Shown: one piece after another, positions 57,834-64,000 of the stretch
Layout of the letters: every line of letters begins with the position of its first letter
Position numbering within the stretch: the stretch's first letter is position 1
Source: Devosia beringensis
GTDB lineage: Bacteria > Pseudomonadota > Alphaproteobacteria > Rhizobiales > Devosiaceae
Reading direction: 5' to 3'
Assembly: GCF_014926585.1 (NCBI RefSeq)
Contig: NZ_CP045422.1
Location: forward strand, 2,572,001-2,636,000
DNA: 64,000 nucleotides
The notes under the pieces: generated by a model
What the model saw: the letters and a program-made list of their open reading frames with translations, nothing else
Databases searched by the model: none
Told to the model about the DNA's origin: nothing
Made by a program: the position numbers and the translations under genes

Positions 57834-58052
57834 ATGAAAAAGGACAAATCTTTGACTCAGCAACCGATGCGAACGTGGGCAGACGATGGGCTGGGTCCGA
57901 ATACGGATATCGGGGCCAGGCTGCGTGCGCTCTATGGCGCCGTGCAGGAAGAGGGCGTCCCGGACCAGTTGCTCGACCTGCTGGAAAAGCTCGATGCTGC
58001 CGAACAGCAACAAGCCAGCAAGCCGGGTACCACACCCCGAGGGGGGAAGTAA
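57834..58052 (+). CDS. nepR: NepR anti-sigma factor
   Basis: 72 residues. The core GPNTDIGARLRALYGAVQEEGVPDQLLDLLEKLDA (~17-51) is the NepR family helix pair that clamps EcfG and is captured by phosphorylated PhyR. A short Gln/Ser tail follows. ATG 57834 (MKKDKSLTQQP) is preferred to an upstream in-frame ATG. ecfG begins 4 bases after its stop. Confidence 0.92.
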   Translation: MKKDKSLTQQPMRTWADDGLGPNTDIGARLRALYGAVQEEGVPDQLLDLLEKLDAAEQQQASKPGTTPRGGK

Positions 58053-58056
58053 CGGC

Positions 58057-58629
58057 ATGACCGAAGCGTCAAAAGCGGCCCCCGAGCCTACCTCATTCAA
58101 GCGTGAAATGCTGGCCACTCTCCCCAGCCTGCGCGCCTTTGCCGTCTCGCTGACGGGCAAGCACGACAAGGCCGACGATCTGGTGCAGGACACCGTGATG
58201 AAGGCCTGGGCCAAGCAGACCAGCTTTGAAATGGGCACCAATATCAAGGCCTGGCTGTTCACTATCCTACGCAACGAATTCTATAGCCAGATGCGCAAGC
58301 GTGGCCGCGAAGTCCAGGACAGTGACGGCGCGTTCACCGAACGGCTATCGGTGCATCCGGCGCAGTATGGCTCGATGGACATGCAGGATTTCAAGAAGGC
58401 GCTCAGCCAGTTGCCTGATGACCAGCGCGAAGCCGTCATCCTGATCGGCGCGTCAGGGTTTTCCTACGAGGAAGCCGCTGAAATCTGCGACTGCGCGGTA
58501 GGGACGATGAAGAGCCGGGTCAGCCGGGCACGCACGCGGTTGCAGGAGATCCTGCAGATCGTCGGCGAGACCGACTATGGTCCGGATGCCGTGTCGGCAC
58601 AGGTCACGACGCATAACCATTCGTTCTAG
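58057..58629 (+). CDS. ecfG: EcfG (sigma-EcfG) general stress response sigma factor
   Basis: 190 residues, ECF group 15. Region 2 is DKADDLVQDTVMKAWAKQTSFEMGTNIKAWLFTILRNEFYSQMRK (~40-85), region 4 LSQLPDDQREAVILIGASGFSYEEAAEICDCAVGTMKSRVSRAR (~125-168). Directs transcription from GGAAC-N16/17-CGTT promoters, of which several occur around this locus. Translationally close to nepR, ensuring the anti-sigma is made with the sigma. The 3' end overlaps the convergent receiver gene by 26 bases. Confidence 0.94.
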   Translation: MTEASKAAPEPTSFKREMLATLPSLRAFAVSLTGKHDKADDLVQDTVMKAWAKQTSFEMGTNIKAWLFTILRNEFYSQMRKRGREVQDSDGAFTERLSVHPAQYGSMDMQDFKKALSQLPDDQREAVILIGASGFSYEEAAEICDCAVGTMKSRVSRARTRLQEILQIVGETDYGPDAVSAQVTTHNHSF

Positions 58630-58993
58630 GCGGACCCGACAGCGCCAGGCTTACAGCGCTATGGAAATCCTCTTCGATCATCGGCTTCAGAATCACAGGG
58701 GCGCCCGGAAATTCGGGGTGCCCCTGCTGCATTTTGCTGTCGAGCGTGCTCAGGATGATGGCGATCCCGGCTTCGCGCAAGCCGGCAAGCAGAGGCCCGC
58801 TATGGTGCGGCTCGTGACTTATTTCGACAATCGCCAGGTCGATAGTGGGCCACAGATGCTCATGCTGGCGCGCTTCCTGCGGTGAGCGGGCAAACAACAT
58901 GGTGCCGGCGATCCGCGACTCCAACATGCGCTGAATATCGAAGGCGATCAGAAATTCTGCCTCAACGATGAGGACTGTATGGCCACTGCGCAT
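58604..58993 (-). CDS. Atypical receiver-domain protein with Glu at the phospho-acceptor site
   Basis: 129 residues in the frame from ATG 58993 (an ATG at 59059 would add 22). The receiver fold is clear: VLIVEAEFLIAFDIQRML, then LAIVEISHE, IAIILSTLD and the conserved Lys-Pro in VILKPMIEED. The acceptor Asp is replaced by E57 (codon GAA), and the second residue of the usual acidic pair is Ala12. It therefore cannot be phosphorylated normally and may be locked in an on-like or off-like state. It lies antisense to the ecfG end and next to the stress kinases, suggesting a role in general stress signalling. Confidence 0.75.
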   Translation of the reverse strand: MRSGHTVLIVEAEFLIAFDIQRMLESRIAGTMLFARSPQEARQHEHLWPTIDLAIVEISHEPHHSGPLLAGLREAGIAIILSTLDSKMQQGHPEFPGAPVILKPMIEEDFHSAVSLALSGPPRTNGYAS

Positions 58994-59062
58994 TGCTGGT
59001 TCCCACCTGAAGCCAGTCCAATGCGTGGAAAGCGCTAGAGTGTCATTTAACTTTGACATGTC

Positions 59063-59087
59063 GGAACCGACCCAGCGCGGCTGCGTT
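59063..59087 (+). promoter_or_regulatory. EcfG-dependent promoter of the Crp/Fnr-type gene
   Basis: GGAAC (59063-59067), 16 bases, CGTT (59084-59087): perfect consensus. The GTG start of the regulator is 37 bases downstream. Confidence 0.82.
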
Positions 59088-59124
59088 GCCGTAACTTATC
59101 GGTTTTTCAGGGTCCGGGTGCGGC

Positions 59125-59880
59125 GTGAGCATTGTTCTTCCCACTTCCGGGCGCCGCGTGCCCTGCGAACAGTGTCCATTGCGTTCCATGCCTGGCTTCA
59201 GGGAGTTTGAGCCGAAGGAATTGCGGTTCGTCTCGTCGTTCAAGACCGGTGAACTGGTGGCCGAAACCGGTGCCACCCTGCTCTCAGAGGGGGCGCATAG
59301 TTCGCACCTCTATACGCTGCTGTCGGGCTGGGCGTTTCGCTACAAGCTGCTGGCGGACGGGCGCCGGCAGATACTCAACTACATGTTGCCCGGCGACCTT
59401 GTCGGCCTGCAAGGTTCGATCACGGGCGAAATGGACCATTCGGTTGAGGCGCTGTCGACGCTGGTGCTGTGCGTTTTCCAGCGCGACCGGCTCAATGAGC
59501 TTTTTCAGAACCATCCCGGACTGGGATTTGACATTACCTGGATGGCGGCGCGCGAAGAGCGGATGCTGGATGACCATCTGCTGAGCCTGGGACGCCGCAG
59601 CGCCATGGAACGAGCGGCCTATTTGCTGGCGTTCCTGCACCAGAGGGCCGCCTCGGTGGGTCTGGTTTCCGATCGGACCATTGTGTTACCCATTACCCAG
59701 CAACATGTGGCCGATACACTTGGCCTCTCCATCGTCCACACCAACAAAACGCTGCGCAAACTGGCCGATCGCGGTTTCATCCGCTGGATGGATCGCTCAT
59801 GCGAGGTGATTGATGTGGACGGTCTGATGACCCTGTCATCCTGGGAAGGCCTGCCCCAAGGCAGGCGGCCGCTGATATGA
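59125..59880 (+). CDS. Crp/Fnr-family transcriptional regulator
   Basis: 251 residues. The N-terminus has a Cys pair, C14 and C17 (PCEQCPLR), without the third N-terminal Cys of a classical Fnr cluster. The cyclic-nucleotide-like barrel (LLSEGAHSSHLYTLLSGWAFRYKLLADGRRQILNYMLPGDLVGL) lacks the cAMP-binding Arg-Ser set. The C-terminal winged helix has ITQQHVADTLGLSIVHTNKTLRKL, with HTNK in place of the Fnr E..SR recognition. Starts at GTG 59125. A consensus EcfG promoter precedes it, placing it in the stress regulon. The effector is unknown. Confidence 0.88.
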   Translation: MSIVLPTSGRRVPCEQCPLRSMPGFREFEPKELRFVSSFKTGELVAETGATLLSEGAHSSHLYTLLSGWAFRYKLLADGRRQILNYMLPGDLVGLQGSITGEMDHSVEALSTLVLCVFQRDRLNELFQNHPGLGFDITWMAAREERMLDDHLLSLGRRSAMERAAYLLAFLHQRAASVGLVSDRTIVLPITQQHVADTLGLSIVHTNKTLRKLADRGFIRWMDRSCEVIDVDGLMTLSSWEGLPQGRRPLI

Positions 59881-59965
59881 AGCCGGTGTCGAGGCCATAT
59901 CGGGCGGCGTCGCACGACGCGTGGCCTGCAGTTGCACCGGTCACGCCGTGCAGGGAGGTCGGCAG

Positions 59966-60751
59966 GTGACCCGGATGATACGGCGGTGGCCAAGGCGGGA
60001 GATGCGGGCGCCGGTACGCAATAGCCTGGCCCTGCGGCAGGAGAATGCGGCGCTCAAAGGCAAGGTCAGGGCACTCTCGGCAGCGCTGGAGCAGGCGCGG
60101 GCACAGGCCGAGGCGGAGCGGGAGCGCGTCGAGGCGCTGCTGCATGACACCAGCCACCGGATCGGCAATTCCCTGGCAACGGTATCCTCTCTGCTGGGTC
60201 TGCAATTGCTGCGCAGCAAGTCCGACGAGGTCAAGCAGGCGCTGGAGGCGGCCCGATCACGCGTGCATGCCGTGGCGGCGGCACATCGTCGTCTGCACCT
60301 GGGGGACGATCTTGAAACCGCCAGTGCAGACGAGTTTCTGCAGCCCCTGCTGCAGGAACTTGCAAGGACGACGTCGAGCGGCCAGCACGTTGCGCTGGTG
60401 AGCGAGGTGGACGCGATTGCGATCACGGCGCGCGACGCCACCACACTAGGCATATTGATCGGCGAACTGGTGGGCAACGCGCTCCGGCACGGGTTCCCCG
60501 ACGGCCGCGTGGGGCGCATCCTGGTGAGCCTGCATCGCGACGGGGTCGGCATCGCCACTCTGTCCGTCATCGATGACGGGGTGGGCATCGATAGCCAGAC
60601 CACGGCCGGAGAGGGCGGGTTGGGCTCGGTCATCGTCAAACAGCTGGCGCAGCAATTTGGCGGCGTCCCCGAATATGAGCGCCGCGGCGAGGGCGGCCTG
60701 GCCGTGCGTGTGCCACTGCCCGGCATTGCCGGACAGCTGCCGGCGACCTGA
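59966..60751 (+). CDS. Soluble HisKA_2-type histidine kinase
   Basis: 261 residues, no membrane segment and no sensor domain. A basic N-terminus and a coiled coil (~20-58) lead to the HisKA_2 phosphorylation site LLHDTSHRIGNSLATVSSL (H64). A HATPase_c domain follows with GILIGELVGNALRHGF (N-box), DDGVGI and GGLGSVIVKQL. GTG 59966 is preferred because GGAGG lies seven bases before it. HisKA_2/HWE kinases commonly phosphorylate PhyR, so this is a candidate PhyR kinase. The lipid-kinase gene follows after 23 bases. Confidence 0.85.
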   Translation: MTRMIRRWPRREMRAPVRNSLALRQENAALKGKVRALSAALEQARAQAEAERERVEALLHDTSHRIGNSLATVSSLLGLQLLRSKSDEVKQALEAARSRVHAVAAAHRRLHLGDDLETASADEFLQPLLQELARTTSSGQHVALVSEVDAIAITARDATTLGILIGELVGNALRHGFPDGRVGRILVSLHRDGVGIATLSVIDDGVGIDSQTTAGEGGLGSVIVKQLAQQFGGVPEYERRGEGGLAVRVPLPGIAGQLPAT

Positions 60752-60774
60752 ACACGGAAGAAGGAGCGGCGGGC

Positions 60775-61692
60775 TTGCACATAGTGGCTGTACTCAACCG
60801 CGATGGCGGCACGTTGCGAACCATGGATATGGACGCGCTGTGCGCCCGGGCGCGGGCCACCTTTGCGCGCCAGGGTCACAGCCTCGACTGCCGAATCGTG
60901 CGGGGCGAAGACGTGGCGGCAGAGCTGCGCCGGGTGGCCGCCAGTCCGGGCGTCGACGCCATGCTGGCGGGTGGCGGGGACGGCACGGTCTCGACGGCGG
61001 CCGGCATTGCCTATGAGGCGGGGATGGCGCTGGGCGTGCTGCCGGCGGGTACGATGAACCTGTTTGCGCGAGCGCTCAAAATGCCGCTTGAGCTGGATGC
61101 GGCGCTTGAGGCGCTGGCTGCCGGGGCACTGGGCGCGGTGGATGTGGCCACGGCCAATGATCGCCTGTTCGTGCATCAGTTCGGGGTCGGCATCCATGCG
61201 CGCCTCGTGCGCATCCGCGAGGGCATGGTCTATCACAGCCGCATCGGCAAGATGCTGGCGAGCCTGCGCGCCGTGGCCGGCGTGGTGATCCGCCCGCCTG
61301 TTTTCGACGTCGAGATGGTGACCGCAACTGGCGTTGTCCGCCGGCGGGTGGCCGGGATCGCCATTTCCAACAATCGCGTGGGCGACGGCCATATTCCCCA
61401 TGCGGACAGGCTGGACGCCGGCGTACTGGGTGTCTATGTGGCTGCGCCCATGTCACCGGGAGAACTGCTGGGTCTGGTGGCCGGCATTTTTCTGGGTACA
61501 TGGCGCGCCAGCCGGATGATTTCCGAAAGCGAAGTCGTGGCTGTCACGTTGCAGTTTCCCAAGCGCAAGCGCGGGGCCCAGGCAGTGATAGACGGTGAAC
61601 TGGTTGCGCTGGCGCCCCGTGTAGAGCTGGCCATCCATCCGCACGCCATGCGCGTTATCCTGCCTCGACCAGCTGACGAGACTGCGGTTTGA
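60775..61692 (+). CDS. Diacylglycerol kinase-family lipid kinase
   Basis: 305 residues. Glycine-rich nucleotide loop LAGGGDGTVSTAAG (~63-76), LPAGTMNLFARAL (~92-104), and a C-terminal beta-sandwich domain with DGHIPHADRLDAGVL and VIDGELVALAP, as in DgkB/YegS-type kinases that phosphorylate diacylglycerol or related lipids. The substrate is not decided. The TTG start has AAGGAG upstream. Probably co-transcribed with the HisKA_2 kinase. Confidence 0.88.
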   Translation: MHIVAVLNRDGGTLRTMDMDALCARARATFARQGHSLDCRIVRGEDVAAELRRVAASPGVDAMLAGGGDGTVSTAAGIAYEAGMALGVLPAGTMNLFARALKMPLELDAALEALAAGALGAVDVATANDRLFVHQFGVGIHARLVRIREGMVYHSRIGKMLASLRAVAGVVIRPPVFDVEMVTATGVVRRRVAGIAISNNRVGDGHIPHADRLDAGVLGVYVAAPMSPGELLGLVAGIFLGTWRASRMISESEVVAVTLQFPKRKRGAQAVIDGELVALAPRVELAIHPHAMRVILPRPADETAV

Positions 61693-61699
61693 TTTATTG

Positions 61700-61725
61700 G
61701 GAACCAAACGGGGGGTTGATGCGTT
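61700..61725 (+). promoter_or_regulatory. EcfG-dependent promoter of the GAF-PAS-HWE kinase
   Basis: GGAAC (61700-61704), 17 bases, CGTT (61722-61725). The promoter lies inside the first part of the longest open frame, which supports a start codon downstream of it (GTG 61787). Confidence 0.75.
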
Positions 61726-61786
61726 TCCAATGGTGTTCGGCCGCATTGGGTATTGGCCGGGTGACTTTGGTGATGCAGGACGCAAC

Positions 61787-63307
61787 GTGACAAATAATGG
61801 GGCCGTGCTGCCAAAGTCGGTGATGGCAGCGGTAACGGATCGGCAGCGTCTGGACGTCGCGTCGGCGTTTCAGGCGCAAGAGGGCGACTCTGACGGTGAT
61901 TTCGATAGATTGAGCCGTACTGCCGCGCGGGTGTTCAATAGCGAATTTGCCCTGATCAGCGTTGTCGGTGAGCACCAGCAGTGGTTTCGCTCGTGCGTTG
62001 GCCTGGGCGACATGACCGGCACCGACACCAATATATCGTTCTGTGCGCACACGATTGCGCTGCCCGACATGGACGATCTGGTGGTTCCGGATGCGCAGCA
62101 GGATGACCGATTCCGCGACAATCCGCTGGTGACGTCCTGGCCGTTCATCCGCTTTTATGTTGGCGCGCCCATTGTCGTGGCCGGCCAGAAGATCGGTTCG
62201 CTCTGTGTGCTGAGTGCTACGCCGCGCGACGGTGTGGAGCCGGCCATGCTGGGGCAATTGAACGATCTGGCGGGCGTGGCCTCGTCGCTGTTTGCCCTCA
62301 AGGAAGAAGCCCGGGTACGCGCCCGGACGGCAGCGGCCCTGTTGCGCGAGGAATGGCGGCATGCGCTGACCCTCGAGGCCGGCAAGGTGGGGAGCTGGGT
62401 GTGGGACATCCGTAGCGGCGAGATTGCCTGCAACGAAATGTTCCGCCGCATGTATGACCTGCCCGAGACCGGCCCCATCCAGGTCGCGCAGGTGCTCGAC
62501 GCCACTCATCCCGGCGACCGGGAAAGGGTGCAGGCAGGCATTGATGCGAGCCTGAATGATGGGGTGGATTACGAGGCTGAGGCCAGAGTGGCCCGCACGG
62601 GGCGCTGGCTCACCATGCGTGGTCGCGTCTATCAGCGCGATACCGAAGGCAAGCCGCTGATCATGATGGGTGCCAGCACCGACATTACCGAGAGCAAGCA
62701 ATCGGCCGACCAGACCCGGCTCCTGCTGCGCGAGCTCAACCATCGGGTCAAGAATACGCTGGCAATGATCCAGTCGGTGGCGCGGCAGACGGTGCGGCAG
62801 AACCCGGATCCGCATGACTTTATCGAGGCATTTTCCGGCCGGTTGCGCACGATCTCGGCAGCCCATGTGCTGCTGGCCGACCGCGATTGGGCCGGGGTGC
62901 AGCTGGATGAAGTCATTGCTGCCCAGTTGGGAGAGAATTTCCGCAATGATCGCCAGCGGGCTGAGGTAACCGGTGACGACGTGATGCTGCCTGCCGATCA
63001 CGCGCTGGGTCTGGGATTGATCCTGCACGAGCTGACGACCAATGCGCAGCGTTACGGCGCTTGGTCGAGTACGGGCGGGGTGGTGAGCCTCACCTGGACG
63101 CTCAAGAACGAACCGGCCCGCGGCCTGTCGCTGAAGTGGCGCGAGCGCGGCGGTCCGCTTGTGGCGAGCGAGCAAGAGCACGGCCTGGGGGCCAGGCTGA
63201 TCGAACGCAGCCTGAGCAAGGTGCTCGATAGCGAAGTCAAACTTGAATTCAGGCCGGAAGGCGTTGCCGCCGATGTCTGGTTGCCATTGCCTACTGAGTC
63301 CGCCTGA
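61787..63307 (+). CDS. Soluble GAF-PAS-HWE histidine kinase
   Basis: 506 residues from GTG 61787 (AGGAC upstream, and downstream of the EcfG promoter); the open frame reaches back to TTG 61697. The N-terminal GAF domain (~40-170) has SEFALISVVGEHQQWFRS and FCAHTI. A PAS domain (~195-305) has GSWVWDIRSGEIACNEMFRRMY. An HWE kinase domain has ELNHRVKNTLAMIQSVARQT (H319), GLGLILHELTTNAQRYGAWSS and WRERGGPLV. No membrane helix. HWE kinases often feed PhyR; expression under EcfG would give feedback. Confidence 0.87.
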   Translation: MTNNGAVLPKSVMAAVTDRQRLDVASAFQAQEGDSDGDFDRLSRTAARVFNSEFALISVVGEHQQWFRSCVGLGDMTGTDTNISFCAHTIALPDMDDLVVPDAQQDDRFRDNPLVTSWPFIRFYVGAPIVVAGQKIGSLCVLSATPRDGVEPAMLGQLNDLAGVASSLFALKEEARVRARTAAALLREEWRHALTLEAGKVGSWVWDIRSGEIACNEMFRRMYDLPETGPIQVAQVLDATHPGDRERVQAGIDASLNDGVDYEAEARVARTGRWLTMRGRVYQRDTEGKPLIMMGASTDITESKQSADQTRLLLRELNHRVKNTLAMIQSVARQTVRQNPDPHDFIEAFSGRLRTISAAHVLLADRDWAGVQLDEVIAAQLGENFRNDRQRAEVTGDDVMLPADHALGLGLILHELTTNAQRYGAWSSTGGVVSLTWTLKNEPARGLSLKWRERGGPLVASEQEHGLGARLIERSLSKVLDSEVKLEFRPEGVAADVWLPLPTESA

Positions 63308-63327
63308 AGCGGCGGACTCAGTCCAGT

Positions 63328-63768
63328 TCAGTCTTCCTCGCCGTCATCACCGCTATTGCTGACCAGCAGATAGGCGGCAATGGCCGCGGCGGGCAGGCCC
63401 AAAGTCCGCAGCAGGGGCGAGCGCAACAGCACCGGCAGGGCGGCCAGGGTGGCGGTGGTCAGGAACGCTCCGGCCTCGCTTGAACGGCGCTTCTGCGCGA
63501 GTTCGCGCTTGCGCCGGCCTTCGCCAAGCTTGGCGCCAAGATAGACCGCCAATGCCAGCAACAGAAAGGCGCCGCCAAAGATGAGGGCGGCGTAGAGCGC
63601 GCCCAGTTGCTGGGCGAGCGCGATATACCCAGCGGCAACGAGAAAGCCGGCGCCCAGCAGGCCAAACAGGGCCATGACGGCGTTGACGATCACCGTCCGC
63701 TTGAGGCGATCGGCAAGGTGGTCAACCTCCAGGCCAAGGAGGTTTGCCAGCGGCGAGAGAAAGTTCAT
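63328..63768 (-). CDS. DUF1469 / phage-holin-III-like small membrane protein (YqjE type)
   Basis: 146 residues with two close helices (VIVNAVMALFGLLGAGFLVAAGYIAL and YAALIFGGAFLLLALAVYLGA, ~25-82), a basic Arg/Lys segment and a third hydrophobic stretch near 105-135. An acidic tail (DDGEED) ends it. This is the holin superfamily III / YqjE pattern, which despite the name is a normal bacterial envelope protein. It follows the DUF883 gene with a 5-base gap, the common yqjD-yqjE arrangement. Confidence 0.78.
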   Translation of the reverse strand: MNFLSPLANLLGLEVDHLADRLKRTVIVNAVMALFGLLGAGFLVAAGYIALAQQLGALYAALIFGGAFLLLALAVYLGAKLGEGRRKRELAQKRRSSEAGAFLTTATLAALPVLLRSPLLRTLGLPAAAIAAYLLVSNSGDDGEED

Positions 63769-63773
63769 GGCGC

Positions 63774-64000
63774 TCAGTGCCGCGACAGCAGGGCCAGAAC
63801 GTAGCCGATGCCGATGGCGGTAGCCACGGCGGTCAGGGGCTTTTCGCGGATGGTATCCTTGAGCTGCTTTTCCATGACGCTGGCCTGATCCTGCACGTCG
63901 TCGATGACATGCTGGCCCTGACGCTGAATATGGCGCAGTTCACTCTTGGCCGTATCGGTGGCTTCCGAGACCTTTTCGCTGCTCAGCTTGGACAGTGTTG
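63774..64000 (-). CDS. DUF883 (YqjD/ElaB-like) protein, C-terminal part
   Basis: Open frame running off the window edge; the stop TGA is at 63774-63776. The visible ~75 residues are an amphipathic helical region (SKLSSEKVSEATDTAKSEL, then VIDDVQDQASVMEKQLKD) and a C-terminal membrane anchor REKPLTAVATAIGIGYVLALL ending RH. The REKP-anchor pattern is DUF883; YqjD-type proteins bind ribosomes and attach them to the inner membrane in stationary phase. Confidence 0.78.
   Translation of the reverse strand, partial: TLSKLSSEKVSEATDTAKSELRHIQRQGQHVIDDVQDQASVMEKQLKDTIREKPLTAVATAIGIGYVLALLSRH

Noticed and set aside
57886..58056. Upstream extension of ecfG through the nepR region
   Set aside because: The frame is open there but encodes nothing like region 2 of a sigma factor; nepR occupies this DNA in another frame with clear family motifs.

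Overview
The window looks like ordinary chromosome from a GC-rich alphaproteobacterium of the order Hyphomicrobiales (Rhizobiales). Three things suggest this: the gene order mdh-sucC-sucD-sucA-sucB-(2 genes)-lpdA, an Omp19/Inh-type lipoprotein, and a complete PhyR/NepR/EcfG general stress response locus. A Devosia-like genus is my guess from the gene set; no 16S rRNA or other marker is present to prove it. I see no prophage, transposase, CRISPR array, rRNA or tRNA.

Layout. 1-2430: the 3' end of a lysine 2,3-aminomutase-like gene, a small unknown, a DUF2165 membrane protein and the enoyl-reductase FabV. 2536-5882: a three-gene operon for a split Rieske oxygenase. One gene encodes a catalytic subunit without a Rieske domain, one a Rieske-flavin-NADH-ferredoxin reductase fusion, and one a glutathione S-transferase-like protein. 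This matches the composition of the caffeine-pathway complex NdmC/NdmD/NdmE. 6017-8643: an Ldh-family dehydrogenase, an EEP-family phosphatase/nuclease and a short-chain dehydrogenase. 8915-15174: tamA-tamB, outer-membrane assembly. 15187-16635: a DUF1223 protein and a methyltransferase. 16714-22458: a yejBEFA-type peptide ABC importer. 22672-25009: a small DUF2007-like protein, a lipoprotein and ZapE. 25157-35716: the TCA-cycle block (malate dehydrogenase, succinyl-CoA synthetase, 2-oxoglutarate dehydrogenase E1/E2/E3), with an unknown secreted protein and a LysE exporter between E2 and E3.

36026-44686 is a uronate catabolism region: a TRAP transporter, an FCD/GntR regulator, KduI, KduD, a KdgF-like cupin and, after three unrelated genes, UxuA. 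Together they would import uronates or unsaturated uronates, linearise them and convert them toward 2-keto-3-deoxygluconate. A good palindromic operator overlaps the -35 box of the transporter promoter. 44790-51140 holds signalling genes (hybrid histidine kinase, receiver, GGDEF-EAL protein) plus an alpha-oxoamine synthase. 51142-55824 is a polar amino-acid ABC importer operon that ends with a YkoF-like protein and an AstE/AspA-type deacylase.

56880-63307 is the general stress response island: phyR divergent from nepR-ecfG, then an atypical receiver whose phospho-acceptor Asp is Glu, a Crp/Fnr-type regulator, a soluble HisKA_2 kinase, a lipid kinase and a GAF-PAS-HWE kinase. I found EcfG-type promoters (GGAAC-N16/17-CGTT) before phyR, the Crp/Fnr gene and the HWE kinase, and a weaker one before nepR. 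The window ends in a DUF883/DUF1469 membrane-protein pair cut by the window edge. The only gene-free stretch over 300 bases (35717-36025) holds the lpdA terminator and the TRAP promoter/operator.
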